The notes below the pieces were generated by a model. The model had not been told where the DNA came from and made no database searches. It saw only the letters and a list, made by a program, of their open reading frames with translations. Of a stretch of DNA of 5,430 nt, positions 1 to 5,430 are shown piece after piece. The stretch's first letter is position 1, and every line of letters begins with the position of its first letter. Position numbers and translations under genes: made by a program. Source of the DNA: Candidatus Avelusimicrobium faecicola (GTDB lineage: Bacteria > Elusimicrobiota > Elusimicrobia > Elusimicrobiales > Elusimicrobiaceae); NCBI GenBank assembly GCA_900540405.1, contig UQFW01000066.1:1-5430 (forward strand). Direction: 5' to 3'.

Positions 1-118
1 CTTTTAAGCGTTCGTACTGCCCGAAACGCGCCGGGTTAAAATTTACGGATTGGATAACTTCCGCCCCGCCGATAGACGCCAGCGCCAGGCAGAGCCCTGT
101 GGTTAATATTTTTTTCAT
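1..118 (-). CDS. Exported protein of unknown function, N-terminal fragment (cut by window edge)
   Basis: Reading the - strand from the ATG at 118-116 gives 39 open codons running off the window at position 1. The N-terminus is a textbook Sec signal peptide: MKK, then the hydrophobic stretch ILTTGLCLALASIGGA. Signal peptidase I cleavage is likely after Ala19 (GGA before EVIQ). The single Cys (Cys10) sits in the middle of the hydrophobic core and lacks a lipobox context, so a lipoprotein is unlikely. The mature start reads EVIQSVNFNPARFGQYERLK and I cannot assign it to a family with confidence. The start is supported by AGGGA at 129-125, six bases upstream, and by a strong promoter at 173-200. 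An in-frame ATG at 124-122 is an alternative start but directly abuts the Shine-Dalgarno. The gene is divergent from the PAS gene. It probably encodes a periplasmic, surface or secreted protein; function is unknown because most of it lies outside the window. Confidence 0.72.
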   Translation of the reverse strand, partial: MKKILTTGLCLALASIGGAEVIQSVNFNPARFGQYERLK

Positions 119-124
119 ACGCAT

Positions 125-129
125 TCCCT
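125..129 (-). promoter_or_regulatory. Ribosome binding site of the divergent exported-protein gene
   Basis: On the - strand the sequence reads AGGGA, ATG, CGT, ATG. AGGGA is a good Shine-Dalgarno. It lies six bases from the ATG at 118 and zero bases from the in-frame ATG at 124. Normal spacing favours the inner ATG at 118, which also gives a cleaner signal peptide (MKK rather than MRMKK). Confidence 0.6.
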
Positions 130-172
130 GTCTTTAGTAAAATACAAACAAAATATACATTGCTACTAATAC

Positions 173-200
173 ATTATACGAGTTTTGAACGCACTTTCAA
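173..200 (-). promoter_or_regulatory. Sigma70-type promoter for the divergent exported-protein gene
   Basis: On the - strand TTGAAA (200-195) is followed after 16 bases by TATAAT (178-173). The -35 box matches 5 of 6 consensus bases and the -10 box matches 6 of 6. The predicted transcription start is near 166, giving a leader of about 48 bases to the ATG at 118. This is the strongest promoter-like signal in the window. Its -35 box lies inside the spacer of the proposed + strand promoter. Confidence 0.7.
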
Positions 201-214
201 GTTTTTTTTATAAA
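185..214 (+). promoter_or_regulatory. Probable sigma70-type promoter for the PAS gene
   Basis: TTGAAC (185-190) is followed after 18 bases by TATAAA (209-214). The -35 box matches 4 of 6 consensus bases and the -10 box 5 of 6. The start would be near 221, giving a leader of about 80 bases. It is weaker than the divergent promoter and shares its core: the two -35 boxes form the inverted repeat TTGAA-N6-TTCAA (185-200). Another option is TTGCAT (233-238) with TAGTAT (257-262) at an 18-base spacing, but that -10 box is poorer. Confidence 0.4.
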
Positions 215-217
215 AAA
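204..217. repeat. Perfect 14-bp AT palindrome TTTTTTATAAAAAA
   Basis: Six T, AT, six A is a perfect self-complementary sequence. It overlaps the proposed + strand -10 box (209-214) and supplies the T-tract of the - strand terminator-like hairpin. A-tract/T-tract DNA of this kind is commonly bent or easily melted. Whether it is a protein site or simply a by-product of the overlapping promoter and terminator cannot be decided from sequence. Confidence 0.4.
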
Positions 218-236
218 GGCAAGGCTCATTCCTTGC
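212..236 (-). terminator. Possible rho-independent terminator, - strand orientation
   Basis: Read on the - strand, GCAAGG, a six-base loop AATGAG and CCTTGC form a 6-bp stem (236-219). A C and six T residues (217-212) follow immediately. The hairpin is directional: on the + strand the stem is followed by ATAAAGCGG rather than a T-run. No - strand gene ends here, so it would stop antisense transcription leaving the PAS gene before it reaches the divergent promoter at 200-173. The stem is short, so terminator strength is uncertain. It could also be a simple palindromic operator. Confidence 0.4.
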
Positions 237-271
237 ATAAAGCGGTTGTTTTTTATTAGTATATGGTAGAG

Positions 272-299
272 TATCCATTTTACGGGTAAAAGAGGGATG
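272..299 (+). promoter_or_regulatory. Leader hairpin that could mask the PAS-gene Shine-Dalgarno
   Basis: In the mRNA leader, TTTTA (278-282) and TAAAA (287-291) form a stem around CGGG. After a small internal loop, ATCC (273-276) can pair with GGAT (295-298), extended by a U-G wobble (272/299). The outer stem takes up the GG of the Shine-Dalgarno and the AT of the first ATG. The fold is AU-rich and probably weak, so translational control is a hypothesis. Confidence 0.25.
291..296 (+). promoter_or_regulatory. Ribosome binding site AGAGGG that decides the PAS-gene start
   Basis: AGAGGG (291-296) directly touches the ATG at 297 and lies six bases before a second in-frame ATG at 303. Ribosomes need a gap of roughly 5-10 bases, so 303 is the more likely initiation codon. 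Choosing 297 would only add Met-Asn. Confidence 0.65.
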
Positions 300-302
300 A
301 AT

Positions 303-3300
303 ATGACCAAAAGTTTGTTTGAGCTTTTTTGTGAGCCGTCCGGCCCCGCGCCGCAAAATTTATTAACGCGGGATACCCTGCACTTTGTGGAGCAACTGCC
401 GTTTGGGGCCCTGCTGGCCGATGCGCAGGGGCATATTGCTTTCGGCAATTCCCGCGCCGGGCAATTATTAGGCACCGCCAAAACCGCGTTTGAAGGCGGC
501 AATATCGCTACGTTCGGTTTAACGGCGGCGGAAGTAGCGTCCCTCTTAAAATCTTCCGCCGGGCAAAAAAACATTAAGGAACTGACCGATAAAAATTTGC
601 AAAATGTGTTTGTGTCCGTGGGGGCCAGCAAACTGGGCGATTATACCCTTATTACGTTGGAGCCTGTGCCGCAGCAGCGCCGTTTAGAGGCCGAAAAACG
701 CTTTTTGGTGGAAGTGGTAAACCATTATCCCATGGGCGTCACCATGCAAAACGTGCAAGATGTGTGCTGTTTGTGGAACCGCAAGGCGGAGGAAATTTTC
801 GGCCGCCGCGGGGCCAATACGCTGGGGCAGGAAATTTATAAATTTTTACCGCCGGAAATGTTAAACGCCCTGGAATTAATGGACCAAGAAGTTAAAGACT
901 CCGCCAAAGTGCGCCCGGATGCGCGTATGCACTTTACCGATTCCAACGGCCAGGAGCGCACGTTAAGCGTTAGTAAAATACCCGTGTTGGGGGCGGACGG
1001 CGCCGTAAGCTATATTTTAACTTCGTACGAAGACATTACCAACCGCTACACCAGCGAACAAGAAATGGTGCAAACCCGCAATATGTTGCAAGCCATTGTG
1101 GATAACGTGCCCGTGGGGTTATATACCCGCACGGCCGACCGGCGTATGATATTTTTTAATAAGCAAAGCCAGGTAATTTTTAACGAGGTTCAACCCCGCT
1201 TTGCCAACTCTCCGCACGCCAAACAAACGCGGGAACAGATAGACGCTTACCACGAGCGGGAAGAAGAAATCCTGCGTACGGGTAAAATACAGGAATTCCC
1301 GGACGAGGTCTATTTAGACCACGCCGGGAACGAGCGCTATATCCACATGCTCAAAGTGCCGCTTTTTAAGGCCGGGCCGGAACCGGTGGTGCTTTCTATT
1401 GTAGAAGACGTGACCAAACGCCGCGAACAAGAGCGCGAAATTGTGCGTATGAACAAGCTGTTGCAGGCCATTGTAGATAACGCGCCTATCGGCCTGTATG
1501 CCCGGGGCGAAAGCGGCCAAATGCTACTGCGCAACAAGCGTTGTACCAGTATGTTCGGCGCGCTGGACGATAAAGATTTTTCTGCCGACGGCTCCCTGCC
1601 GCACGAAACCAAAGAAGATGTAGCCTCTTATTTAGGGCGGGAAAGCCACATTTTATCCAGCGGAAAAACGCTGGACTTGCCGGAAGAACCGTATAAAACG
1701 CCGGACGGCACGCAGAAAATCCTGCATTTAATTAAAGTGCCCGTAAAAGACGAAACCAACGAGCTGAACTTTGTTATTACGCTGGCCGAAGATATTACCG
1801 AAAAGAAAGAGCAGGAAAACCGCCTGGCGGTGGCGCATAACTTCCAACAAGCCGTGTTGGATAACGCCCCCTTGGCTATTTATGCGCGCGGGGTGGATAA
1901 CCAGATGTCTTTTATCAACAAAGCCGCGCACGAAATCTTCCCGGATGAAACGGAATATAAAGAGGAAAGCGATTTTTACGGCCAGCGCGAAAAAGCCATT
2001 TTTGCCGATAAAAAAGTGGTGGATTTACCCGCCGAATGGTACACCACCCGCCGCGGCAATAAGGTGCTGCTGCATTTAATTAAGGTGCCGGTGTATGATA
2101 AAGACGGCAACCCGTATATGATGCTCACCCTGGCGCAGGATATTACGGAAAAGAAACTGCAAGAAGAAGAAATTATCAAAACGCGCAATTTCCTGCAAAC
2201 GGTTATTGATAACTTGCCGCTCGCGCTATCCGTCAAAAACCAAGACGGCAAATATATTTTGTGGAACAAAAAGAGCGAGGAGCTTTTTGGCACCACGTCG
2301 GCCGAGGTAATCGGGCGGACGCATTACCGGCATGATATTTCGCCGGAGCAGGCGGAGTTTTTAGCCTCTGCGGACCAAAAAGTGTTGGAAAGCGGCAAGG
2401 AATTAAACATTCCGCAAGAGCTTATTTCCACCGCCACGGAAGGCGTAAAAATTATGCACACGGTTAAAACCCCGGTGTTTACCAAAGAGGGCCAGCCGGA
2501 TTGTTTGTTGTCGGTTTCGGAAGATATTACCGCCAAAACCAAAATGGAAAAACAAATCCGCGAGGCTAGCGACAAAAACACCCTGCTGGTGGATAACGCC
2601 CGCGAAGGCGTGGCTATGTTGGAAGACGGCAACGTGCTGTATGCCAACCATGCGGTTTTGCATATTTTGGGGTTGAACTCTCTGGAAGAATTACAGCACC
2701 GCCCGCTGCTAGATTTAGTAGCGCCGGACCACCGCATTTTTGCGCAGGAAAAATATGATGCGGTGTTGAACGGCACGCCGGGCAGTGAAAGCGCCACGGA
2801 AATCCACTTTTTGCGCCCGGACGGGACGGAAGTGGAAACGGAATTTGCCGCCGCGGCCTCGCGCTATTTGGGGCGGCGGATTGTGATGTGCTTTGTGCGG
2901 GACGTCACCACCGCCAACCGCGCCTTGCGGGAAATTAAAAAAGAGCGCGAAAACTTCCGCGCCGCTTTTGAAAACAGCATCACCCCGGCTTTTGTGATGA
3001 CAGGCAAAGGGTATATTACGGTAATGAACCGCGCCGCGCGGGAGCTGTTTAACTTCACGCAGGCGGATAAAAATTTCTACCGTAATGTATATATGAAACC
3101 CGCCATTACGCTGGCCGCGCGCCGGGAACTGCGCCAAGGCCACGCCGCACAAATGGATTATGTGTTTGATTTTGAGCGCGCAAAAGTGAAATTCCCCGGC
3201 CGTATTAAAGGGGATGGAAAATTGCCGCTGTCCGTCACGTTTGAACCTATGAACCGCCGCGACAGCAAAGACGGCACCGTAGAGGCGGATTATGTGGTGT

Positions 3301-5429
3301 ATTTACAGCCGAAAGACGGTGCTTCCCCAGTGCCGCCCGCCCCGGGTGAAAACGGCAAAAAACCGCGCGTGCGTTTAGTTAAAAAAGGCTCCGCGCCCAA
3401 CGCCCCGGCGGCCCCCAACGCGCCGGCCGCGCCTAATGCCCCGGCCGCACCTAATGCCAAGGGCGCGCTACCTCCTGCGCCCCCGGTAAAAATGCAGTTT
3501 ATGCTCCCCAATACGGAGCCGTACGCCGTTTGCTCGCCGGAGTTCAAAATTACGCAGTGTAATGATTTGTTTCGCTCCCTTTGCCAGTTGGAACAGGGGG
3601 AACTGACCGGGCAGGAAATCTTAAAATTATTTGATGAGCCCAGCGGCGCCTTATTAAAAGAGGACTTAAAAAATTTGGCGGCGGGGGAAGACCTGGAAAA
3701 CCGGGAATATAACTTGCGCCTTGCCAGCGGGCTGGAAACCGTGGCTGTGCGTTTAAGTGCGGTAAAAGAAAGCAACGGCAGTTATTTGTTCATTTTGCGC
3801 AATTTGGCGTTCCACCGCCAGATTATGCACATTTTGGAAGAACGCTCCGCCCAGTTAAATGCGCTGTTGGATGCCACCGAAGGCGTGGTGTTCAGCGTTT
3901 CTTGCGACGGCAAAACCTTCGGCCGCATTGAACAGGCCAATAAGTTTTTGGCGCAGATGTTGGATTATTCCCACGACGAGCTGATACGCTTAAAATTCCG
4001 GGCGCTTTTTTCGGCTCCTGCCCGCATAAGTGATGTAAAAACCGACGAATGGTTTGCCCAGTTAGAGGAGCAGTTTTTTAAGGACGGCCGCGCGAATTTC
4101 TCCGCGCCCGTATACCGCAAAGACGGCTCCAAATTGCAGGCGGAAGTGACCATTGTGCCCATAGATTTAGCCAACCGCAACGAAGCGATGGTGGTGGTGC
4201 GGGATATTTCCACCCAGTTGGATAAACTGGCGCAGGACTCCCAACAGGCGCAGGAACTGCGCAGTGTGCGCCAAGCCATGCCGGGCCTTTATCTAAAGGT
4301 AAATGCCGAGGGCCGCGTGCTGGAGGTTTCTTCCAACCTGGAATATTTAACCACGGCGCAGGCCAGCGAGCGGTTTATGAATAAAACCCCCAACGAATAC
4401 TGGCCCGAGCAGACCGCCTCCCAAGAAATGTTTGCCGTTAAAGAGGCGCTTTCCGTAAACATCACTACGCATTTTGATTTTACGCAGGAAGAAGACGGCC
4501 GCACCCGCAGTTATGAGGCCGCCGTCACGCCCATTACCGGGCGCGAGGAAGCCATTATTTGGATTAAAGACGTCAGCGAAAAGCAGGAACACGACGGCCG
4601 CGTGCATGAATTGTACGAAATCAGCAACCAACCCAATTTATCCATTACGGATTTGGTGGATAAAATACTGGAGTTCGGCAAGCGCGTGTTTAAGGCGGAT
4701 ATCGGCCTCATCCTCCGCTTTGCCGACGACACCGCCCAGCAAATGAGCGTGGTGTATGTGACCCAGAATGATTTTAACGTACAGCGGTATATGGAGTTCC
4801 CCGTGGAAGAATGTTTAACCAACGTGGCGGACGACAGCATTGTGGAATACCCGGATTTGGGCAACACCTCTTGCACGCATTGTATTCACGTTGCCAAGCA
4901 GTTCGGCGCCATGATTGCCGCCCCGCTAAGCGTAAACGGCAAGGCGGCGGGGGCGTTGTGCTTTGCCGCGCGCAATACGCGCCGTTCGTTTGATACCGGC
5001 GCCGAGGAGCTGATTGGCTTAATGGCCCGCATATTGAGCCTGCGTATTGAACTGCGCCAGGCGGGCAAAGCCGTCAGCGAAACGTCCCAAAGCCTTACCC
5101 GCACGCTGGAATATGTGGATTTCCCTGCCGTAATGATTGGTATGGACTACCGCATCCGCTCCGCCAATGCGGCGTTTTTGGAAACCACCGGCTGCCGGGT
5201 GGCGGTTAAGATGAACTTTTTTGACCGCTTTATCCGCAAGCCGTCTATTGCGCAGGCTTCTTTCAAAGCGGCCGCGCAAAACGGCAACCCCAAGGCGTTC
5301 CGCCTGCGGATGGACCTGTTGCACGAAGACGGCCTGTATGTGGAAACAAATTGGGAAGTGTTTGTGATTAAGGATGCGGAGGGGCAGACGGAGGGGTATG
5401 CGCTGATAGGCATGAAAACCTCCAAATAA
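303..5429 (+). CDS. Giant soluble multi-PAS/GAF sensory protein without an output domain
   Basis: Complete gene of 1708 residues (1710 if started at 297), stop TAA at 5427-5429. Approximate domains: PAS1 26-120, PAS2 130-250, PAS3 260-376, PAS4 383-505, PAS5 510-620, PAS6 626-748, PAS7 756-874, PAS8 883-1004, Ala/Pro/Asn linker 1006-1063, PAS9 1064-1168, PAS10 1183-1304, PAS11 1318-1430, GAF 1434-1588, PAS12 1598-1706. PAS calls rest on N-terminal DNxPxG-like caps, strand patterns, and the terminal (D/E)D(I/V)(T/S) motif. That motif ends near residues 246, 371, 499, 615, 743, 869, 1304 and 1425. PAS1, PAS8, PAS9 and PAS12 lack it and are less certain. Between domains lie charged helical linkers typical of PAS signalling helices. 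I see no transmembrane segment, signal peptide, HisKA H-box, ATPase N/G boxes, GGDEF, EAL, receiver or DNA-binding motif, and no LOV cysteine motif. PAS and GAF domains bind small ligands or cofactors and dimerise. The ligand here is unknown. A cytoplasmic sensor or scaffold acting through a partner is inferred. Automated tools would probably call it a PAS domain S-box protein. Confidence 0.9.
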   Translation: MTKSLFELFCEPSGPAPQNLLTRDTLHFVEQLPFGALLADAQGHIAFGNSRAGQLLGTAKTAFEGGNIATFGLTAAEVASLLKSSAGQKNIKELTDKNLQNVFVSVGASKLGDYTLITLEPVPQQRRLEAEKRFLVEVVNHYPMGVTMQNVQDVCCLWNRKAEEIFGRRGANTLGQEIYKFLPPEMLNALELMDQEVKDSAKVRPDARMHFTDSNGQERTLSVSKIPVLGADGAVSYILTSYEDITNRYTSEQEMVQTRNMLQAIVDNVPVGLYTRTADRRMIFFNKQSQVIFNEVQPRFANSPHAKQTREQIDAYHEREEEILRTGKIQEFPDEVYLDHAGNERYIHMLKVPLFKAGPEPVVLSIVEDVTKRREQEREIVRMNKLLQAIVDNAPIGLYARGESGQMLLRNKRCTSMFGALDDKDFSADGSLPHETKEDVASYLGRESHILSSGKTLDLPEEPYKTPDGTQKILHLIKVPVKDETNELNFVITLAEDITEKKEQENRLAVAHNFQQAVLDNAPLAIYARGVDNQMSFINKAAHEIFPDETEYKEESDFYGQREKAIFADKKVVDLPAEWYTTRRGNKVLLHLIKVPVYDKDGNPYMMLTLAQDITEKKLQEEEIIKTRNFLQTVIDNLPLALSVKNQDGKYILWNKKSEELFGTTSAEVIGRTHYRHDISPEQAEFLASADQKVLESGKELNIPQELISTATEGVKIMHTVKTPVFTKEGQPDCLLSVSEDITAKTKMEKQIREASDKNTLLVDNAREGVAMLEDGNVLYANHAVLHILGLNSLEELQHRPLLDLVAPDHRIFAQEKYDAVLNGTPGSESATEIHFLRPDGTEVETEFAAAASRYLGRRIVMCFVRDVTTANRALREIKKERENFRAAFENSITPAFVMTGKGYITVMNRAARELFNFTQADKNFYRNVYMKPAITLAARRELRQGHAAQMDYVFDFERAKVKFPGRIKGDGKLPLSVTFEPMNRRDSKDGTVEADYVVYLQPKDGASPVPPAPGENGKKPRVRLVKKGSAPNAPAAPNAPAAPNAPAAPNAKGALPPAPPVKMQFMLPNTEPYAVCSPEFKITQCNDLFRSLCQLEQGELTGQEILKLFDEPSGALLKEDLKNLAAGEDLENREYNLRLASGLETVAVRLSAVKESNGSYLFILRNLAFHRQIMHILEERSAQLNALLDATEGVVFSVSCDGKTFGRIEQANKFLAQMLDYSHDELIRLKFRALFSAPARISDVKTDEWFAQLEEQFFKDGRANFSAPVYRKDGSKLQAEVTIVPIDLANRNEAMVVVRDISTQLDKLAQDSQQAQELRSVRQAMPGLYLKVNAEGRVLEVSSNLEYLTTAQASERFMNKTPNEYWPEQTASQEMFAVKEALSVNITTHFDFTQEEDGRTRSYEAAVTPITGREEAIIWIKDVSEKQEHDGRVHELYEISNQPNLSITDLVDKILEFGKRVFKADIGLILRFADDTAQQMSVVYVTQNDFNVQRYMEFPVEECLTNVADDSIVEYPDLGNTSCTHCIHVAKQFGAMIAAPLSVNGKAAGALCFAARNTRRSFDTGAEELIGLMARILSLRIELRQAGKAVSETSQSLTRTLEYVDFPAVMIGMDYRIRSANAAFLETTGCRVAVKMNFFDRFIRKPSIAQASFKAAAQNGNPKAFRLRMDLLHEDGLYVETNWEVFVIKDAEGQTEGYALIGMKTSK
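1074..2531 (+). repeat. Four tandem homologous PAS modules (PAS3-PAS6)
   Basis: Four consecutive modules of about 116-128 residues share the same signature elements in the same order. First is a helical cap (LQAIVDNVPVGLY, LQAIVDNAPIGLY, QQAVLDNAPLAIY, LQTVIDNLPLALS). Next is a mid-domain element with GK or KK followed by a P-E/Q acidic stretch. Then comes a strand HMLKVPL, HLIKVPV, HLIKVPV or HTVKTPV, and finally EDVT, EDIT, QDIT or EDIT. PAS4 and PAS5 are the closest pair. Both carry LHLIKVPV, the DITEKK exit, and a common register of 116 residues from either motif. They share a 14-base identical DNA stretch at 1722-1735 and 2070-2083. The modules most likely arose by internal duplication and then diverged. 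Confidence 0.7.
3396..3467 (+). repeat. 18-bp tandem repeats encoding a PNAPAA linker
   Basis: Four 18-bp units begin at 3396, 3414, 3432 and 3450. The first three encode PNAPAA exactly and the last encodes PNAKGA. The first three units differ from each other only at synonymous third positions (CCC/CCT, AAC/AAT, GCC/GCG/GCA). They fall in a Pro/Ala-rich segment (residues about 1006-1063) that begins after PAS8, carries the basic stretch KKPRVRLVKK (about 1019-1028) and ends before PAS9. The composition predicts a flexible, extended, unstructured tether. Confidence 0.85.
4602..5066 (+). other. GAF domain region of the PAS protein
   Basis: Residues about 1434-1588 have the order of a GAF domain. 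A helix carries VDKILEFGKRVFKADIGLILRF in segments, then strands with MSVVYV, then FPVEECL, then FGAMIAAPLSVNGKAAGALCFA, and a final helix of the EELIGLMARILSLRIE type. The string APLxVNGKxxGxLxF is the common GAF core motif. It contains a tight cysteine/histidine cluster, CTHCIH (Cys1524, His1526, Cys1527, His1529), plus Cys1504 and Cys1553. GAF domains bind cyclic nucleotides, tetrapyrroles, haem, iron or other small molecules. Which, if any, applies here cannot be read from sequence. Confidence 0.7.
5094..5420 (+). other. C-terminal PAS-like domain ending the protein
   Basis: Residues about 1598-1706 resemble a PAS fold. A helix TLEYVDFPAVMI leads into GMDYRIRSANAAFLETTGC, the usual PAS N-terminal strand and NxAF helix. 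Later come strands VETNWEVFVIKDAEGQTEGY and ALIGMK. The protein stops two residues after this domain. The position normally taken by a kinase or cyclase domain is therefore empty rather than cut off by the window edge. Confidence 0.55.
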
Positions 5430-5430
5430 C

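Noticed and set aside
109..115. A run of seven A residues (- strand) just after the start codon of the exported-protein gene, as a phase-variation tract.
   Set aside because: Lys-Lys at the start of signal peptides often gives such short runs. Seven bases is too short to argue for slippage control without strain comparison.
197..631. A 144-codon open frame on the - strand overlapping the PAS-gene start, plus a 60-codon frame at 174-356.
   Set aside because: Both lie antisense to clear PAS coding sequence or in AT-rich regulatory DNA, lack a convincing Shine-Dalgarno, have no recognisable motif, and would be cut by the terminator-like hairpin at 212-236.
1771..2079. A + strand open frame of 102 codons in another phase.
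   Set aside because: It is embedded in PAS4-PAS5 coding sequence, its translation is rich in Trp, Arg, Lys and Pro typical of an out-of-frame reading, and it lacks a Shine-Dalgarno.
2324..2797. A 157-codon - strand frame, and similar - strand frames at 2715-3152, 3965-4279 and 4511-4876.
   Set aside because: These are long antisense frames expected in a gene of this composition. None has a start signal or domain motif, while the + strand is plainly PAS or GAF.
3396..3467. The 18-bp repeats as a CRISPR or mobile-element footprint.
   Set aside because: They are contiguous, in frame, without spacers, differ mostly at silent positions and encode a linker. No terminal inverted repeats or target duplications are seen.
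3290..3775. A 161-codon - strand frame with collagen-like GAAGAL repeats.
   Set aside because: The repeat is only the antisense reading of the PNAPAA linker repeats. The flanks are antisense to PAS8 and PAS9 with no independent coding signal.
4602..5429. A degenerate histidine kinase at the C-terminus.
   Set aside because: I looked for an H-box (HE-RTPL type), N-box and G-boxes in the GAF and terminal PAS region and found none. The APLxVNGKxxGxLxF core fits GAF instead.

Overview
The window holds one very large, complete gene and the first codons of a second, divergent gene. Between them is a short AT-rich intergenic region (about 119-302) dense in regulatory signals. The large gene (303-5429, + strand) encodes a 1708-residue soluble protein. 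I read it as about twelve PAS or PAS-like domains and one GAF domain, strung together by short helical linkers. I see no transmembrane segment and no output module: no histidine kinase, GGDEF/EAL, methyl-accepting, helix-turn-helix or phosphatase signature. It looks like a pure sensing or scaffolding protein, which would need a partner protein or multimerisation to pass on a signal.

Layout: positions 1-118 (- strand) are the first 39 codons of an exported protein with a clear signal peptide, truncated by the window edge. Positions 119-302 hold its ribosome binding site, a near-consensus sigma70-type promoter on the - strand (173-200), and a weaker + strand promoter (185-214) whose -35 box interleaves with it. 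They also hold a hairpin with a T-tract in terminator orientation on the - strand (212-236), and an AT-rich hairpin that could cover the + gene's Shine-Dalgarno (272-299). The rest is the PAS gene. Its stop codon lies one base before the window ends, so nothing downstream can be seen.

Within the large protein, PAS domains 3-6 form a tandem family sharing an N-cap (LQAIVDNxPxGLY-like), a mid-domain GK..dlP.E.y element, an HxxKxPV strand and a C-terminal (E/Q)D(I/V)T motif. An Ala/Pro/Asn tandem-repeat linker (3396-3467), preceded by a basic segment, divides the protein into an eight-PAS N-terminal part and a C-terminal part of PAS-PAS-PAS-GAF-PAS.

Organism: a bacterium using Shine-Dalgarno initiation and sigma70-like promoters. 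Coding base composition is near balanced, with mixed TTA/TTG/CTG leucine codons and an AT-rich intergenic region. The combination of a short signal peptide followed by a xVNFNPxRxGQYxxLK-like mature N-terminus and a long PAS protein with Ala/Pro/Asn linkers reminds me of gut Elusimicrobiota. That is an impression from memory and only a low-confidence guess.
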